Shown: positions 1-5,886, counted from the first letter of the stretch. The stretch: 6,057 nucleotides of DNA from Pseudomonadota bacterium (GCA_029556045.1 JAKQGS010000070.1:1-6057), one strand, 5' to 3'. The notes: generated by a model not told the origin, from the sequence alone. Numbers and translations: made by a program.

Positions 1-124
1 GCTGTGACTTCAATTGCCCAACGGCGGATGCAGGGCTCATATCTGCGGATTTACCCCAAGCCAGACCGCTCCCGACGAATACCACCATGATGCATACCCA
101 AATGCGTTTTACCAATGTGCTCAT
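1..124 (-). CDS. Exported small protein, N-terminal fragment (cut by window edge)
   Basis: Reading leftward from an ATG at 124-122, 41 codons stay open to the window edge, so the gene is partial at its 3' end. The start is backed by a strong ribosome binding site (GGGGGAGG, complement of 133-140) 8 bases upstream. The product begins with a typical Sec signal peptide: a short basic N-region (MSTLVKR), a hydrophobic core (residues 8-18, IWVCIMVVFVG), then SGLAWG with a likely signal peptidase I cut after Gly24 or after Ala27. Only about 15 mature residues are visible, so no family can be named. It lies 117 bases downstream of the TIGR02147 regulator gene on the same strand but has its own promoter candidate in the gap. 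Export is likely; function is unknown. Confidence 0.75.
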   Translation of the reverse strand, partial: MSTLVKRIWVCIMVVFVGSGLAWGKSADMSPASAVGQLKSQ

Positions 125-171
125 AATACCAACCTCCCCCATATGCTGAAAATGCTGCATCCAACGTCCTT

Positions 172-200
172 AAAGTAGGTCGATAAATCGCTCGGGTCAA
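172..200 (-). promoter_or_regulatory. Sigma70-like promoter for the left-edge exported protein
   Basis: On the minus strand a -35 box TTGACC (complement of 195-200, 5 of 6 to consensus) is followed by a 17-base spacer and a -10 box TACTTT (complement of 172-177, 3 of 6, keeping the important first, second and last bases). Transcription would start near 165, giving a leader of about 40 bases before the ATG at 124. A short palindrome, CGAT-AA-ATCG at 181-190, lies in the spacer. Predicted by eye only. Confidence 0.5.
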
Positions 201-208
201 GCAATGAC

Positions 209-222
209 ATCCCCAAAGGGAT
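209..222. repeat. Inverted repeat ATCCC-CAAA-GGGAT, possible operator
   Basis: Five-base perfect arms (209-213 and 218-222) around a four-base centre, placed just upstream of the -35 box of the promoter at 172-200 and 20 bases past the stop codon of the regulator gene. It is followed on the minus strand by GTCATTGC rather than a T-run, so it is a poor intrinsic terminator. It shares the CCCC-NNN-GGG core with the palindrome at 1067-1080 on the other side of the regulator gene. An operator role is inference. Confidence 0.3.
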
Positions 223-241
223 ATCGATAGTGTGGCTATTC

Positions 242-1042
242 TCAAACCACAAAAAAATCACAATTCAAACACACCAGTTCCTCCTCCTTGGAGGGCTCAA
301 CGATTTTGTGGGCGCTGGTGATGGCGTCCAGAAACAGACGTTTGATCCGTTCGGCATCGGCACGTGCCAGAGCAAAGACTCCGGTATAGTGAACCCCCTC
401 CACCTCACTGGTCTGCAACTTGTAGATAGCCCTCTGCCGCCAGTTGAAGTGGTTGACGGAGGTCAGGGGGGACGTCTTAGGCAGGTGAATACCCAGGGAC
501 TCCGGCAGCCATTTGCTGCCATCCTGCCGGACCACTCCGATGGCAGACAGTTCAGCCAGCGACTTTTCCACCAGGGATGACGGCAGACCCAACCGCGCCG
601 CAATGGCTGGTACTGTGCGGATCTGGGGGATTCCCAGCACAATATGAATGGCAGCGTAATGCCAGGAGGAGTAATAGACCGCCTCCTGGATGCCCCGGGG
701 CAAGGCTGGAGTATGGAATTTTTCCGTTAGATTCTCGTGACGTGCCCGTAGATCCCGCATGCGTTTTCTGATCCTCTGGGACAGGACTTTGGATGCCGCC
801 CGGGCCAAATGGATCAAATCCAGAAAGTAGTCGGTATGATCATCATCAAACCCCCAAAAAGCCGCCAGACCAGCCCCATGATCCGGGGTCAATTGGACAT
901 GGGAATGAAGGGCCTGCGACAAAAAGGTACGGTGGCACCCGGCCTGCTCTGCCAGCTGGGACCGATACCCTTTGATATGGGTGTTTTCCTCAATCTTCGC
1001 GAGGATATACTTCTTATAGTCTTCGGTATCAAAAAGATTCAC
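242..1042 (-). CDS. TIGR02147 family (DUF4423) putative transcriptional regulator
   Basis: A 266-residue cytoplasmic protein, about the usual family length. The N-terminal part (residues about 22-66) resembles a helix-turn-helix segment: YRSQLAEQAG is followed by HRTFLSQAL. Residues 120-136 (EAVYYSSWHYAAIHIVL) match the conserved Trp/Tyr-rich segment of the family. Residues 144-180 look like a winged helix-turn-helix (VPAIAARLGLPSSLVEKSL, then AIGVVRQDGSKW). The segment SVNHFNWRQRAIYKL (195-209) and the ending LVCLNCDFFVV also fit the family. No signal peptide or membrane segment is present. The start is GTG, chosen because AGGGGA (complement of 1047-1052) lies four bases upstream and no better start follows. 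The gene is divergent from the secreted-protein gene at 1119 and co-directional with the exported-protein gene at the left edge. DNA binding is inferred from family and fold; targets and signal are unknown. Confidence 0.88.
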   Translation of the reverse strand: MNLFDTEDYKKYILAKIEENTHIKGYRSQLAEQAGCHRTFLSQALHSHVQLTPDHGAGLAAFWGFDDDHTDYFLDLIHLARAASKVLSQRIRKRMRDLRARHENLTEKFHTPALPRGIQEAVYYSSWHYAAIHIVLGIPQIRTVPAIAARLGLPSSLVEKSLAELSAIGVVRQDGSKWLPESLGIHLPKTSPLTSVNHFNWRQRAIYKLQTSEVEGVHYTGVFALARADAERIKRLFLDAITSAHKIVEPSKEEELVCLNCDFFVV

Positions 1043-1061
1043 GCTTTCCCCTATTTGTGAC

Positions 1062-1092
1062 TTGACGACCCCCTGGGGTCATTCGCTATGGA
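1062..1092 (+). promoter_or_regulatory. Candidate promoter for the 156-residue secreted protein
   Basis: TTGACG at 1062-1067 matches the -35 consensus at 5 of 6 bases. The -10 is weak: GCTATG at 1085-1090 with a 17-base spacer, or TATGGA at 1087-1092 with a 19-base spacer. A poor -10, or an overlong spacer, suggests that transcription needs or is controlled by a bound protein, and a perfect palindrome fills the spacer. The call is by eye and the -10 is uncertain. Confidence 0.35.
1067..1080. repeat. Perfect palindrome GACCCC-CT-GGGGTC, likely operator
   Basis: Six-base perfect arms (1067-1072 and 1075-1080) around a two-base centre, located in the 76-base gap between the divergent regulator gene (start 1042) and secreted-protein gene (start 1119). 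It lies between the -35 and -10 candidates of the plus-strand promoter and about 25 bases upstream of the regulator's start codon, a position from which one bound protein could control both genes. The palindrome is directly visible; the binding protein is not known, and the adjacent TIGR02147 regulator is the obvious candidate. Confidence 0.5.
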
Positions 1093-1118
1093 GAAGGTCT
1101 CAAACTGCGAGGTACACC

Positions 1119-1589
1119 ATGACAACCAACAAATCCCAGCTATCCCTGATCTTCGTTTTCTTTGTGCTTTTCACCTCCCCTGGTTGGGGAGGATTGATCT
1201 CCAGCAATGGTCGTGTGACAAACAATTCAATGACCTGCTTACTCACCGACGAGGTGCGCAACGCCGCACCGATCACCACACTTCCTTTTCTTGTACTGGC
1301 TCAACCGCAAACTGGTTCCTTCACACTATCGATGATGGACCCGGCGGGCATGACATCGGAACCCATGATCCTCCTGGACCAGCTGACTTGCGCAGCTTTA
1401 TCCAGCGACGATGAATCTCCCTTCCAGAATCAATGCATGGGAACCAGCAATCCTGGTTCTTTGCAGGAAAATAGCCACATCATCACCACGGTGAACGATG
1501 CGTCCAATTCCATTGACTTCGATATCCAGACCCCTAGCCTGGATTGGAAATTCTCGCTGCCACAGGGCCATTGCCAGATAAATCCCTGA
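1119..1589 (+). CDS. Small secreted four-cysteine protein, unknown function
   Basis: A 156-residue protein starting at the ATG at 1119, which has GAGG (1109-1112) six bases upstream. The longer in-frame reading from TTG at 1062 is rejected because that TTG is part of the likely -35 box and the earlier start would bury the signal peptide. Residues 1-25 form a Sec signal peptide: a polar start with Lys5, a hydrophobic core LIFVFFVLF (10-18), then TSPGWGG with a probable cut after Gly24 or Gly25. The mature part of about 131 residues is Ser/Thr/Asn-rich and has four cysteines at 40, 91, 106 and 152, an even number compatible with two disulfides in the periplasm or outside the cell. No membrane segment follows the signal and no lipobox Cys is present. 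I do not recognise the family. It is divergent from the TIGR02147 regulator and ends 41 bases before a strong terminator. Confidence 0.8.
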   Translation: MTTNKSQLSLIFVFFVLFTSPGWGGLISSNGRVTNNSMTCLLTDEVRNAAPITTLPFLVLAQPQTGSFTLSMMDPAGMTSEPMILLDQLTCAALSSDDESPFQNQCMGTSNPGSLQENSHIITTVNDASNSIDFDIQTPSLDWKFSLPQGHCQINP

Positions 1590-1630
1590 CGATTGGGATG
1601 GGTTCGTCCATTCCAAACGCTAAGATCTTG

Positions 1631-1672
1631 TTATCGATTATAACTCATCAAAGTTATAATCGATAATTTTTT
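1631..1672 (+). terminator. Intrinsic terminator with perfect 15-bp stem, shared by convergent genes
   Basis: TTATCGATTATAACT (1631-1645) pairs perfectly with AGTTATAATCGATAA (1652-1666) across the loop CATCAA, and six T's follow (1667-1672). It terminates the secreted-protein gene. The stop codon of the converging phosphatase gene (complement of 1671-1673) lies within the T-run, so that message reads straight into the same stem. On that strand the stem is preceded by A's and not followed by a T-run, so termination leftward should be weaker. The stem is AT-rich but long. Confidence 0.85.
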
Positions 1673-3767
1673 ATGCGGAATGTTTCAATGGATCAAGGAC
1701 ATCATTGCTATTAGATGACTCCTCATCCGAGACGATGATTTGCAGTTCATCATCGGGAAGGGAGGGTACCGGTAGTGGCGGTATACCACCAAACTGGGCG
1801 GTTTCGGATGGAGCCATTGCGGTGAGTTGACTCTCCTGACGGTACTCCACCACCACAACCGTTACATCGTCCGCCAAAGGCTGACCGTTGAAAAAGTTGT
1901 TGGCGTCCTGGATCAATCCCTCTTTAAAGTCGATGGCCCCTTTTTCCGCATTTAAAAGCACTTTTTCTAAAAGTGTCTTGCGGCCCCAAGCTTTTCCCTG
2001 AGGGGACGTGCATTCAATCAACCCGTCCGTGAACAGAATGAACTTATCACCCGGACGCAGGGGCATGGTTTCTTCCCGCAGGACCGCATCACGGGCGATC
2101 CCCAGAGAATCTCCCGCCAACTGAAGGGAAACCGGGGTCAAAGGCGAAATTTTTTGTAGGGATTTGATCTTCTTATGCACGCGATCGTCTTCCGGGTTTG
2201 CCGGCAGTAGAATGGGAAAGTTATGGCCGGCATTGGAATAGGTAATCTTGTTGTTTTTGTAATCGATCACCATAGCAAAGAGGGTCATGCTGATACTGCC
2301 TTCAACGGCATCGTAAAGCACCTTATTGAATTGCTCCAGGATCTTTTTGGGTGAGCGGCGATCCTCCAGGTTCAGAGAATTGGAAGTCACGATGGTGCGG
2401 CAGCTGGAATAAGCCATAGCAGTCACCAGAGCGGCAGGAACCCCATGGCCCATAGCGTCCGCAATAAACACATATTCCAAGCCATCTTCCCCGGCAAAGT
2501 GTCCCCACCAGTCCCCTCCGCACTCGGATGCAGGAGTAGAGTAACCAACTATAGCAATCGGACCCTTCTGGTCCAATTGTTTGGGAAACAGGGTATTCTG
2601 CACCGCATGAGCGGTTTCCAGCTCCTTTTCAAATCGTACTTTTTGGGCCTGTGAGGCCATAAGGTTTTTGATTTGGCGAGCCATCATGTTGACCGAAACC
2701 GTCAGAACTCCAACCTCATCGCTGGATGTGGCCTTCAAATTTGCATTAAAATCCCCCGCAGCGATTTTCTGCGTGGCGCTCATGGCCACACGCAAATTCC
2801 GGGTGACCCCCGTCGAGCCAAAATAACTAAAAAGGATGGCGATCAGTACGAACAGAATCCCCAACTTCACAGTACGCATCACACTCTGCTGGATAACCGC
2901 ATAGTTCGCTTTAGCATCCCCTTGCACCAGCACCGTTAGGCCGAATTTGGGAATATTAAAGAACGACCCAAGCCACTCGTTCCCCCAGGAGTCCGCATAG
3001 CGCCCCAGGTATCCGGAGTCAGTGCCCCGTTTCGACAGCTTCACGATCTCCAGCTCGTTGTAGCTAACTCCTTTGGCCATCTTTTTTTCATCAAGTGCGG
3101 CAAAAACTTTGCCCTTGCTATCAATCACCACGCTTTGCATGAGGTCGGTGTTTTTCAAGGTTTTGGTCAAACCATCGATCTTAGCCACCAATACGCCCCA
3201 ATAGATGTCATTGGTATTTTTGTCTTTCAAACGCCGAGCCAGCAGCATGACGGGCAGCCCCACCTCCGGGTATAAAGAAAATACCCCGATCTCCTTGTTT
3301 TTTCCCGACTGAACGAGCTCTATCTTTTTGTGCGCCTGAGCATCAATTAAAGCAAAAACCTTGATCGGATTTTTGCCGCTGAATATCTTATCAGCGGTAT
3401 TGGAATCGTGGCCCATTCCCAAGGATTCAAGCCCATCATTTTTTTCCCGGTAGATTCCCGCTGCGAGAAAATCGTCGTTTTTGACGATAAATTCCTGCAT
3501 ATCATTCACGCGTTTTTCCAGTTCAGGAACCAGGATGGTCTGAAGCATCATCACCTGCAACTGGGTATCCCAACCGCGGAGCGTTCCCTCTATAGTGGAG
3601 CCCGACACGGCGCCATCGGTCATGGACGACGTCCGAAACTGTTCATTTAGGCGTTCGGTAAAGTATTTGGTGTTCTGCCAGGTCAGAAGAGAGACCGACA
3701 TGATCACCAGCGCTGTTGTCAGATAAAACAGCTTGGCGCCTAACGATAGCAATGGATTAACTTTCAT
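1671..3767 (-). CDS. Membrane sensor SpoIIE-type PP2C phosphatase (dCACHE-HAMP-SpoIIE)
   Basis: A 698-residue inner-membrane serine/threonine phosphatase. Order: first membrane helix about 10-30; periplasmic region 31-298 with late dCACHE-like features (IYWGVLVAKIDGL 188-200, SVVIDSKGKVFAAL 212-225, EWLGSFFNIPKFGLTVLVQ 264-282); second helix about 300-318; HAMP about 319-371; a signalling helix (ELETAHAVQNTLFP, 382-395); SpoIIE/PPM phosphatase domain to about 642. The metal-binding acidic residues appear intact: Asp419 (ECGGDWW), Asp437 (ADAMGHG), Asp581 (FTDGLIE) and Asp634 (LADDVTV), with SNAGHNFP at 511-518. So the enzyme should be active, classically on phosphorylated STAS-domain anti-anti-sigma proteins, although none is encoded here. 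The last 55 residues form an acidic, Pro/Ser-rich tail outside the domain. ATG at 3767 is preferred to the in-frame GTG at 3779, because that GTG lies inside the ribosome binding site. It is divergent from the FecR-domain gene. Confidence 0.94.
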   Translation of the reverse strand: MKVNPLLSLGAKLFYLTTALVIMSVSLLTWQNTKYFTERLNEQFRTSSMTDGAVSGSTIEGTLRGWDTQLQVMMLQTILVPELEKRVNDMQEFIVKNDDFLAAGIYREKNDGLESLGMGHDSNTADKIFSGKNPIKVFALIDAQAHKKIELVQSGKNKEIGVFSLYPEVGLPVMLLARRLKDKNTNDIYWGVLVAKIDGLTKTLKNTDLMQSVVIDSKGKVFAALDEKKMAKGVSYNELEIVKLSKRGTDSGYLGRYADSWGNEWLGSFFNIPKFGLTVLVQGDAKANYAVIQQSVMRTVKLGILFVLIAILFSYFGSTGVTRNLRVAMSATQKIAAGDFNANLKATSSDEVGVLTVSVNMMARQIKNLMASQAQKVRFEKELETAHAVQNTLFPKQLDQKGPIAIVGYSTPASECGGDWWGHFAGEDGLEYVFIADAMGHGVPAALVTAMAYSSCRTIVTSNSLNLEDRRSPKKILEQFNKVLYDAVEGSISMTLFAMVIDYKNNKITYSNAGHNFPILLPANPEDDRVHKKIKSLQKISPLTPVSLQLAGDSLGIARDAVLREETMPLRPGDKFILFTDGLIECTSPQGKAWGRKTLLEKVLLNAEKGAIDFKEGLIQDANNFFNGQPLADDVTVVVVEYRQESQLTAMAPSETAQFGGIPPLPVPSLPDDELQIIVSDEESSNSNDVLDPLKHSA

Positions 3768-3773
3768 ACCGCA

Positions 3774-3781
3774 TCCCACCT
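3774..3781 (-). promoter_or_regulatory. Ribosome binding site that fixes the phosphatase start
   Basis: AGGTGGGA on the minus strand sits six bases before the ATG at 3767. The alternative GTG start (3779-3777) lies within this motif and has no comparable site at the usual distance, so the protein should begin MKVNPLL and not four residues earlier. Confidence 0.65.
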
Positions 3782-3817
3782 GTTAAATGATCCCGACGAT
3801 GCTCGTGGTTATTTCGG

Positions 3818-3846
3818 TAAATATTCTTAAAACTTAAGATGGTCAG
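3818..3846 (-). promoter_or_regulatory. Candidate promoter for the phosphatase gene
   Basis: On the minus strand CTGACC (complement of 3841-3846, 4 of 6 to the -35 consensus) is followed by exactly 17 bases and TATTTA (complement of 3818-3823, 3 of 6 to the -10). The start would fall near 3811, giving a leader of about 44 bases. The spacer is filled by an inverted repeat. Moderate match found by eye. Confidence 0.4.
3825..3839. repeat. Inverted repeat TCTTAA-AAC-TTAAGA in the phosphatase promoter spacer
   Basis: Perfect six-base arms (3825-3830 and 3834-3839) flank a three-base centre. The repeat occupies 15 of the 17 bases between the predicted -35 and -10 boxes of the phosphatase gene, a classical place for a repressor to block polymerase. 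It is AT-rich, so chance occurrence is quite possible. No binding protein can be named. Confidence 0.35.
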
Positions 3847-4038
3847 CCCTGGAGAATTTTTCCCTCTTTCGATCGTCCATCCCCCTGTTATTTCAATTCT
3901 TTCTTCTTGTCATTATTAACCTCGCTATCAACCGGCTCAATTTTATTAAAGAAATTCCGATGTACCCCCCTGTGGGTTGAAAGACAGCTTACGCCCCTAT
4001 CGCAACAGTCGTCAAAGACCTCGTGAGGAAGACAAACG

Positions 4039-5874
4039 ATGAAGGGACGGATCATTTTTCTACTGATATGGAGCGCCCTGACGGGGGTGACTCTTTATTC
4101 GTTGCTGAAAGAAGAAAAGATGGTCCGAACTGGCGGCAGTCCCATCGCCACGGTTGCTCGAATTTCCGGTGATGCTCAAGTTCGCCCGGAATCCAGTATC
4201 ATGTGGTCAACCGCCAGCACCAAGCAGGATCTCTTCAACAACGACTATCTCGCAACTTTCGAAGACTCCAAAGTCCAGATTCGATTTAAGGACGGGCGTA
4301 ATATCCATCTGGAAGAAAACACTCAGATCATTATCCGTAGTCTTGTCAAAGGTAAAGAAAGTCTCGAGATTGAGCTTCTGCACGGTAATGTGACAGCAGA
4401 AGGCAAAGGCAAAAACAGTAAAAACCAGAAATATCTTTCCGTCAAAGCCGGTGAAAAAAAGTTCCTCCTGAAAGATGGGCTGGCCGCATTGACCGTTTCG
4501 CACGAGCGAAGTGCTCCAGAAAGTGCTCGAATCGAAGGATACAATGGCAACGTCGAAGTCATTACAGACAAGGGCGCCAAATCTATAACTGACCGAGATC
4601 TATCCGATCCCATCAAGTCAGCGGCTGAGCTAGCTGCCGAAGCGGCTCAGGCGGCTGCCGCTCAAAAAGCGGAGGAGGAAGCTGCTCGACTAGCTGCCGA
4701 AGAGGCTGCCAAGAAAGAAGCCGCAGCCAAAAAACTGGCGGAAGAAAAGGCGTTACGGGAATTAAACGCCAAAAAAGCCAAAGCCATGCAGCTGGCTGCC
4801 CTAGCCAAGCCCGCTCCCCTGCCCGAAGTTAAACCCGCAGCAACAGAACCAGTCAAAGAAGAACCTCCCAAGTTCGATCTGGTTAAACTCATGCAGGACA
4901 GCAAAATCGAGCCACAAATCATCTCTCCGACCTCCAGTCAGGTTCTTTGGAGCCTGCGTCCCCTTGCTCAGGCGGTAAAAGCGCCACTCCCCATTGTGGT
5001 TAAATTACCAGAGACGGAAACCAGCGACCTGAAATGGCGACCACTGCTGGCGGCTTTTGGATCGGCTAGCTTGGGAGCCAATTCCAACATGACATTTAAA
5101 AAACTGGGGAACTATGGTTTTGGCAATCAAACCCTCAAGGTCAGCCTGCTGGAACTGGAAAAACTGCAACTCATCAAAAAGTCTGCGGACTCCGGCAACA
5201 GCCTGCAATTCACTTTAAAGCCCGGCGTCGAGGTCTCCTCTCCCGACGGCAGCGATTCTCATATGACCTTTGCTGAGCCACAATCGTTTGAGATTCGGTC
5301 CATTGCTGAATTTGGCAACCGCCCCGTCAAACTCAGCCTGTCTAACCTCAAAACCAGCAAAAAAAATCCTGACTGGATCCTGCAAAGCAAGAATCCATCG
5401 TCAAACACCTATTGGATTCAGCTGAAGACCGCGCAGGACCTCCCACGTTTTGCGGATCTGATTGCGGGGGCCACAGACTTTAACATCACCCCAAGCTCAG
5501 GTGACAGTATGGATGGACTTGGGATCTTTATCGTCAAAAACCATAAGATCATCGGCAGTGTGGGCGGCATCGAAAAACATAAACGCGGGATCGAGCATGT
5601 TCGCAAAACCCTGGACGCCGAGGTGATATTTCAGGGACCAGCGCTTGCGTATATCGGTGGGGGCAAAGAATTAAAGGCCCTCATTAAACAAAAGGGTGCT
5701 CTGCCGGAGCGTCTTTACATTCTGAATGATGGCAAGTTTATTGGGGTGAGCGAGGAGTTTCTGCGCAAGAATCCCGAGGTTCGGAAATTCCTGACTGCAC
5801 ATACCTCAGCTTTTTTTACAGAGCCCATCGATGTGCTGAGCTCCAAGACGGATTGGGGTACGACCTCTCACTAA
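4039..5874 (+). CDS. Membrane-anchored FecR-domain protein with TolA-like coiled coil
   Basis: A 611-residue protein starting at ATG 4039, with GAGGAAG a few bases upstream. Residues 5-22 form one hydrophobic helix without a convincing signal peptidase site, so an inner-membrane anchor with a periplasmic body is likely. Residues about 34-120 match the FecR domain (PF04773): IATVARISGDAQV, a Trp at 56, DLFNNDYLATFEDSKVQIRF, DGRNIHLEENTQIII and LHGNVTAE. Residues about 194-257 are an Ala/Glu/Lys-rich coiled coil resembling TolA domain II, followed by a Pro-rich linker (257-277). The remaining 330 residues match nothing I can name. They include LWSLRPL (303-309) and LKWRPLL (331-337), and end in a basic, mixed alpha/beta-like stretch. 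The cytoplasmic N-terminal domain of FecR-type anti-sigma regulators is absent, so an anti-sigma role is unlikely; an envelope or cell-wall structural or sensing role is inference. Divergent from the phosphatase, convergent with the rRNA operon. Confidence 0.9.
   Translation: MKGRIIFLLIWSALTGVTLYSLLKEEKMVRTGGSPIATVARISGDAQVRPESSIMWSTASTKQDLFNNDYLATFEDSKVQIRFKDGRNIHLEENTQIIIRSLVKGKESLEIELLHGNVTAEGKGKNSKNQKYLSVKAGEKKFLLKDGLAALTVSHERSAPESARIEGYNGNVEVITDKGAKSITDRDLSDPIKSAAELAAEAAQAAAAQKAEEEAARLAAEEAAKKEAAAKKLAEEKALRELNAKKAKAMQLAALAKPAPLPEVKPAATEPVKEEPPKFDLVKLMQDSKIEPQIISPTSSQVLWSLRPLAQAVKAPLPIVVKLPETETSDLKWRPLLAAFGSASLGANSNMTFKKLGNYGFGNQTLKVSLLELEKLQLIKKSADSGNSLQFTLKPGVEVSSPDGSDSHMTFAEPQSFEIRSIAEFGNRPVKLSLSNLKTSKKNPDWILQSKNPSSNTYWIQLKTAQDLPRFADLIAGATDFNITPSSGDSMDGLGIFIVKNHKIIGSVGGIEKHKRGIEHVRKTLDAEVIFQGPALAYIGGGKELKALIKQKGALPERLYILNDGKFIGVSEEFLRKNPEVRKFLTAHTSAFFTEPIDVLSSKTDWGTTSH
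4630..4702 (+). repeat. Direct repeat inside the Ala-rich coiled coil
   Basis: The 13-mer CTAGCTGCCGAAG occurs at 4630-4642 and again at 4690-4702, exactly 60 bases (20 codons) apart and in the same frame, encoding LAAE at residues 198 and 218. Exact base identity including third positions suggests the coiled coil grew by internal duplication, rather than by amino-acid bias alone. Confidence 0.5.
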
Positions 5875-5886
5875 GCTAAAAGCACA

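Larger units (their letters stand above)
3768..4038. other. Divergent regulatory region between phosphatase and FecR-domain genes
   Basis: A 271-base non-coding gap with start codons facing outward on both sides. It holds the phosphatase ribosome binding site, a phosphatase promoter candidate and its spacer palindrome. On the plus strand the FecR gene has a ribosome binding site (GAGGAAG, 4025-4031). Its promoter is not clear: TTGAAA at 3977-3982 with TATCGC at 3998-4003 has only a 15-base spacer. CCCCCTGT occurs twice, at 3881-3888 and 3966-3973, 85 bases apart, the second within an imperfect inverted repeat ACCC-N6-GGGT (3964-3977). No small gene or RNA was recognised. Confidence 0.5.

Noticed and set aside
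209..222. Inverted repeat as the intrinsic terminator of the regulator gene
   Set aside because: The stem is only five base pairs and is followed by GTCATTGC, with no T-run; an operator reading fits its position better.
51..245. Minus-strand open frame of 64 codons overlapping the left-edge gene
   Set aside because: It is in a different frame from the signal-peptide gene, has no convincing ribosome binding site or protein features, and covers the promoter region.
230..1060. Plus-strand open frames (230-580, 577-771, 793-975, 809-1060) opposite the regulator gene
   Set aside because: They are antisense to a complete, family-recognisable protein and have no family-like sequence of their own.
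1062..1118. Extended N-terminus of the secreted protein from TTG at 1062
   Set aside because: The TTG is part of the -35-like TTGACG, there is no ribosome binding site, and the extension would hide the signal peptide that begins properly at the ATG at 1119.
1088..1616. Open frames at 1088-1414 (plus) and 1398-1616 (minus)
   Set aside because: They overlap the secreted-protein gene in other frames and look like composition shadows.
2323..3650. Open frames inside the phosphatase gene on either strand
   Set aside because: The phosphatase reading frame is intact with all domain motifs in order; the others are shadows.
4039..4400. FecR-type anti-sigma factor for an ECF sigma system
   Set aside because: The cytoplasmic sigma-binding N-terminal domain is absent, no ECF sigma gene is adjacent, and no TonB receptor is present.
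4154..5606. Open frames overlapping the FecR-domain gene, including an Ala/Ser-rich minus-strand one at 4662-4922
   Set aside because: The minus-strand composition is the complement of the Ala/Glu/Lys codons of the coiled coil; none has independent support.
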